Source: an uncultured Clostridia bacterium
GTDB lineage: Bacteria; Bacillota; Clostridia; Oscillospirales; Acutalibacteraceae
Direction: 5' to 3'
Assembly (NCBI GenBank): GCA_944384905.1
Contig: CALWVE010000027.1
Location: 1 to 64,000, forward strand
Length of the DNA: 64,000 nucleotides
In this document: positions 61,004 through 64,000 of the stretch, piece after piece
Numbering within the stretch: the first letter of the stretch is position 1
Layout of the letters: each line of letters opens with the position of its first letter
Notes under the pieces: generated by a model
The model's input: only the letters and a program-made list of their open reading frames with translations
Told to the model about the DNA's origin: nothing
The model's database searches: none
Program-made: the position numbers and the translations under genes

Positions 61004-62521
61004 TTAGCAGGGAAGCACCGATGCGTCGATGTCTTCGCACGGGCAATCGCGCACAAAGGCCACAAATTTCGCAAGAATCTTCTCCACGCCGCCGGCCACA
61101 TCGCTTTCCACATTCAGCGGCAGAATCGGATCGTGTACGCTCAGGCGCAGCAGGAACCAGCCGCGCAGTTCCGGTTCGGTAAACGAAACGCGGATACCCT
61201 CGCGGTTATCGGGGGCAATTGCCCAGCCCTGTTGTTTGGCATAAGCTTCGAGCGCTTCAATCCAGGCGCCGCCGCAGGCACGGAAATCTTCCGCCTTGAT
61301 CTTCAGACGATACTCGGCCGCTTCCACCGGCTCGCGCAGATCGGCCAGCAGCGTATCGATCGTTTTACCCTCGCGGCGCAGCACGGCGGCCTTGATGATA
61401 ATCCGCGTGCAAAGATACGCGCCGTCGTCGAGGAAATAATTTTCACGCAAAGCGGCATGGCCGCTCGTTTCAATCGCCAGCGGGCAGTCAATGCCTTCCT
61501 GATTCAGGCGGATGGCCTCGTTGATGACGTTTTTATAGCCGCGCTTAAAGCGGTGATGACGGCCGCCGAGCGTTTCTTCGATAAAAATTTTCAGTCCGTC
61601 GCTGGTGATCGAGTCGGTTACAATCGTACCGCCGGGCGCATTTTCAAGCGCAATGGCCGAGGCCAGCGCTACCAACCGGTTGCGGTTGATTTCTTCGCCG
61701 CGTGCATCCACCGCGCCGCCGCGGTCCACGTCGGTATCGAAAATCACGCCCAGATCGCTGCCGCTTTCGCGCACGGCTTCGCAGATGCTGCGCATGGCCG
61801 TTTCATCTTCCGGGTTCGGGATATGGTTGGGGAAGCGGCCGTCCGGTTCGAGATAGCGGCTGCCCGAAACATCGGCGCCAAGAGGCCTAAGCACTTCGGT
61901 GGCGTAAAATCCGCCCGCGCCGTTGCCGGCGTCCACAGCAATTTTAAAGCCCTTGAGCGGATGTTCGTAATCTTCGGCGTTTACCCCGCGGCAGATGATG
62001 TCGCGCAGGTGAGCCGCATAGGTTGTCATATGATCGCTAGGAACACGGCTGCCGCCTTCGGCGTCGGCCGGAGCGCGTTCTTCCTGCGCCGCCGTCAGGA
62101 TTTCTTCAATATCGGGGGCATCCAGACCGCCGTCTTTGGTGAAAAATTTCAGCCCGTTGCGGTGCCACGGATGGTGGCTCGCCGTAATCTGCACAGCCGC
62201 ATCGCAGGGCAGATCGAGCACCGCCATAAACATGGAGGGCGTACTGGCCAGGCCGCAGTCGTAAACGGTAACGCCTTTTTTGACAAACACGTCCGCCAGC
62301 GCATCGGCGATCCGCTCGCCCGACAGGCGGGAATCATGTCCCAGCGCAATTTTTGCCCCGGCAGCAAGACCCAGATGCTCCTGCATCCAGCACAAAAAGC
62401 CGCCGGCCATGCGGCGAACAGCCTCATCGGTAAGGCGAACCGGTTCGCCCAGATCGTTTTCCATAGCGGCGCCGCGGATATCCGTGCCGCTTTTAAGCGA
62501 TTTCCAGAAAGCTTCCAGCAT
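61004..62521 (-). CDS. phosphomannomutase/phosphoglucomutase family protein
   Basis: 505-residue alpha-D-phosphohexomutase. SGTDIRG near residue 10, the phosphoserine loop QITASHHPWHRNGLKFF (about 113-129, His replacing the more usual Asn/Leu after ASH), the metal loop DTDVDRGG (about 260) and a C-terminal substrate/phosphate loop near FTEPELRGWFLLRLS. It interconverts hexose 1- and 6-phosphates for polysaccharide synthesis. AAAGGATG lies 6 bases before the ATG at 62521. Confidence 0.92.
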   Translation of the reverse strand: MLEAFWKSLKSGTDIRGAAMENDLGEPVRLTDEAVRRMAGGFLCWMQEHLGLAAGAKIALGHDSRLSGERIADALADVFVKKGVTVYDCGLASTPSMFMAVLDLPCDAAVQITASHHPWHRNGLKFFTKDGGLDAPDIEEILTAAQEERAPADAEGGSRVPSDHMTTYAAHLRDIICRGVNAEDYEHPLKGFKIAVDAGNGAGGFYATEVLRPLGADVSGSRYLEPDGRFPNHIPNPEDETAMRSICEAVRESGSDLGVIFDTDVDRGGAVDARGEEINRNRLVALASAIALENAPGGTIVTDSITSDGLKIFIEETLGGRHHRFKRGYKNVINEAIRLNQEGIDCPLAIETSGHAALRENYFLDDGAYLCTRIIIKAAVLRREGKTIDTLLADLREPVEAAEYRLKIKAEDFRACGGAWIEALEAYAKQQGWAIAPDNREGIRVSFTEPELRGWFLLRLSVHDPILPLNVESDVAGGVEKILAKFVAFVRDCPCEDIDASVLPC

Positions 62522-62685
62522 ATAGATCATCCTTTGTTGCATAGAAATAGATTTTGCTGCCCATATTATACAGGAAAACGAAGCAAAAGGGAAGCCGCCG
62601 AACAAAAAACACATCCAGAAAACGCCTTGTGCGGTAAACGTTTTATTTTACAGAGATTTTGCGGCTTTCCGGCCTTTTTGTCATA

Positions 62686-62715
62686 TTGACAAATTTGCTT
62701 GTCCGTTGCTATAAT
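62686..62715 (+). promoter_or_regulatory. promoter of the 85-residue gene
   Basis: TTGACA (62686-62691), 18-base spacer, TATAAT (62710-62715), 31 bases before the ATG. Confidence 0.78.
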
Positions 62716-62745
62716 TTAATGGAGCAGAGAAAGGAGGTCATCCCC

Positions 62746-63003
62746 ATGAATGAAGTCTTGCAATTGCACGATATCGACGTGCCCAGCTTTTTAGAACTTC
62801 TGGAAAGCTGTGAAGGGAATGTTTATTTGATGACGCCCGAGGGTGACAAGCTCAATTTGAAGAGCAAGCTTTGCCAGCTCGTGGGTCTCACCCGCTTGAT
62901 CGAAGGCGGAAAAATCGCAGAAGCATTTGTACAGTGTGAAAACCAGGAAGATACATCCAAATTGTTCCGGTATAATCTGTACCACAGCGAACACCAGGAA
63001 TAA
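62746..63003 (+). CDS. conserved small clostridial protein, function unknown
   Basis: 85 residues, soluble, acidic, probably alpha/beta. Contains SFLELLESCEGNVYLMTPEG (about 13-32), then LNLKSKLCQLVGLTRLIEGGKIAEA and a final LFRYNLYH segment. I recognise the sequence type from many clostridial genomes but know no function. AAAGGAGG lies 8 bases before the ATG; its own strong promoter suggests steady expression. The MBL gene follows 77 bases later. Confidence 0.75.
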   Translation: MNEVLQLHDIDVPSFLELLESCEGNVYLMTPEGDKLNLKSKLCQLVGLTRLIEGGKIAEAFVQCENQEDTSKLFRYNLYHSEHQE

Positions 63004-63080
63004 GCCGGAAAACCGGCGGACCGGCCAATGTGCCGGTTCTATTTTTTATAAGCCAAAATACGGGAAGGGAATGATCCGAA

Positions 63081-64000
63081 ATGCCCCGCAGAAAAAAGAA
63101 AAACCAGGCTCTAAGCTTACTGTCCCGAATCCCGCTGCGCCTTACGCTGGGCGGGCTGATCTCGATTGTACTGCTGTGTCTGGCCGCGTTTTCGCTGGCT
63201 TCAAACGGCGATCTGCGGGTTGTTTTGGGGTTGCCAAAAGCGGCTGCGCCCACGCCCCTGCCGGAAGGCCGCCTCGCCGTATACTATTTGGATGTCGGGC
63301 AGGCCGATTGCGAACTGATCCGTATTCCCCGGGAAGACGGAAGCACCTACACCGTTCTGATCGATGCGGGCAACAACGGCGACGAAGAAGAACTTCTGCA
63401 AACGCTTGACAAGCTGGATGTGGAAAAAATCGATCTGGCTGTATTTACCCACCCGCATGCCGATCATATCGGCGGAGCCGCGGAAGTGCTTTCCGCCGTG
63501 GAAACCGAGCGAGTCTGCATGCCGCCTGTCCCCGAAAGCCAAACGCCCACAACCGCAACGTATGAAAATATGCTCGATGTGATGATCGAAAAAGAGATTC
63601 CCGCTACATATGCCGAGCCCGGTTTGGTGTTGTATGAAGACAAAGGCGTTTCGCTCACCGTGCTTTCGCCCGGGGAACAAGACAGCTGGGATAATCTGAA
63701 TGACTGGTCGGTCGTTTTAAAGCTGGTTTACGGGGAAAACAGCTTTTTGTTTATGGGCGACGCGGAAACGCCGGTGGAAAAGCAGCTGCTTGATTCCGGC
63801 ACGGATCTTACCTGTGACGTGCTGAAAGTCGGGCATCATGGCTCCGATACATCCACAAGCCCCTCGTTTTTGAAAACGGCAGCCCCCAATTTTGCTGTGA
63901 TTTCCTGTGGAAAAGACAATACATACGGACACCCGCACGCCGAAACGCTCAAAAAGCTGGAAGATCAGGGCGTGACGGTACTGAGAACCGACGAAGACGG
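63081..64000 (+). CDS. ComEC/Rec2-like extracellular MBL-fold hydrolase (partial)
   Basis: Open to the right edge with no stop; 306 codons visible. A basic N-terminus and one signal-anchor helix (about 20-42) are followed by the ComEC-type MBL domain: LAVYYLDVGQADCELI (about 70-85), VLIDAGNNGD, VFTHPHADHIGG (about 123-134, metal site), FLFMGDAETPVEKQLL (about 222-237) and KVGHHGSDTSTSP (about 249). Single-helix relatives degrade nucleic acid or phosphodiesters outside the cell. The ATG at 63081 follows AAGGGA. Confidence 0.85.
   Translation, partial: MPRRKKKNQALSLLSRIPLRLTLGGLISIVLLCLAAFSLASNGDLRVVLGLPKAAAPTPLPEGRLAVYYLDVGQADCELIRIPREDGSTYTVLIDAGNNGDEEELLQTLDKLDVEKIDLAVFTHPHADHIGGAAEVLSAVETERVCMPPVPESQTPTTATYENMLDVMIEKEIPATYAEPGLVLYEDKGVSLTVLSPGEQDSWDNLNDWSVVLKLVYGENSFLFMGDAETPVEKQLLDSGTDLTCDVLKVGHHGSDTSTSPSFLKTAAPNFAVISCGKDNTYGHPHAETLKKLEDQGVTVLRTDED

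Noticed and set aside
60605..62689. A 694-codon plus-strand reading frame
   Set aside because: Antisense to the AAC(6')-like and phosphohexomutase genes, no ribosome site, His/Arg-rich shadow composition.

Overview
The window looks like chromosomal DNA of an anaerobic, spore-forming Clostridia member, most likely Oscillospirales/Ruminococcaceae. That placement is an inference from a reverse rubrerythrin with a PerR-like regulator, spoVAC-spoVAD, DUF896, DUF1292, DUF3842, DUF6171 and DUF6472 proteins, a T-box leader, roughly even GC content by eye, and strong AGGAGG ribosome sites. There is no transposase, phage, plasmid or CRISPR signature, and I saw no tRNA or rRNA gene.

Layout. 0-3.1 kb: rubrerythrin/PerR, a DUF2284 protein and a CorC-type protein. 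3.4-5.8 kb: a nucleoside/lipid salvage operon (glycerophosphodiesterase, deoD, udk, DUF896). 6.2-13.1 kb: uxaC-uxaB-uxaA for hexuronate catabolism behind a GNAT, an unknown anchored protein and an AI-2E-type permease. 13.2-22 kb: a DHHW/MBOAT polysaccharide O-acetylation pair, a MATE exporter, an esterase, a GNAT and a YfhO-like protein. 22.4-30.5 kb: yfbR, a small Smr protein, dusB, polA, an RlmA-like methyltransferase, a YwlE-like phosphatase, rimI, tsaD and DUF3842. 30.6-33.8 kb: an ECF S component behind a terminator-bearing leader, a kinase fusion, DUF6472 and a HAD phosphatase. 33.9-35.3 kb: T-box plus ilvE. 35.4-39.3 kb: an MFS exporter behind a leader peptide/attenuator, a dehydrogenase and a carboxylesterase. 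39.4-41.6 kb: an ECF sigma factor and an RsgI-like membrane protein with PepSY repeats. 41.9-47.1 kb: sugar isomerase, rsmI, ferredoxin, ricT, holB, darA, DUF6171. 47.2-54 kb: AGCS transporter, a structured RNA, DUF1292, MFS, spoVAD/spoVAC, citrate synthase. 54-56.3 kb: a SipW/TasA-like/sortase-substrate operon. 56.4-64 kb: a beta-propeller enzyme, MazG-like protein, MBL hydrolases, MATE, AAC(6')-like acetyltransferase and a phosphohexomutase. The last gene runs off the right edge.

Two things stand out. First, a family of intergenic repeats (eight loci here, R1-R8) is built from consecutive hairpins. The stem sequences differ between copies with compensating changes on both arms, while loops (TGCG, TGAA, NCC) and linkers stay constant. 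Stem variants are shuffled between copies, one copy carries two related satellite hairpin modules inside its own hairpins, and the repeats butt against or encode the 3' ends of genes. Second, the Mef-like MFS gene at 35.6 kb has a 16-codon leader peptide and three mutually exclusive stems, one of which masks its ribosome-binding site. This is the arrangement of an Erm-type antibiotic-sensing translational attenuator.

Many start sites were moved from the longest reading frame to the best ribosome-site-supported codon. Everything here is from reading the sequence; no homology search or folding program was run.
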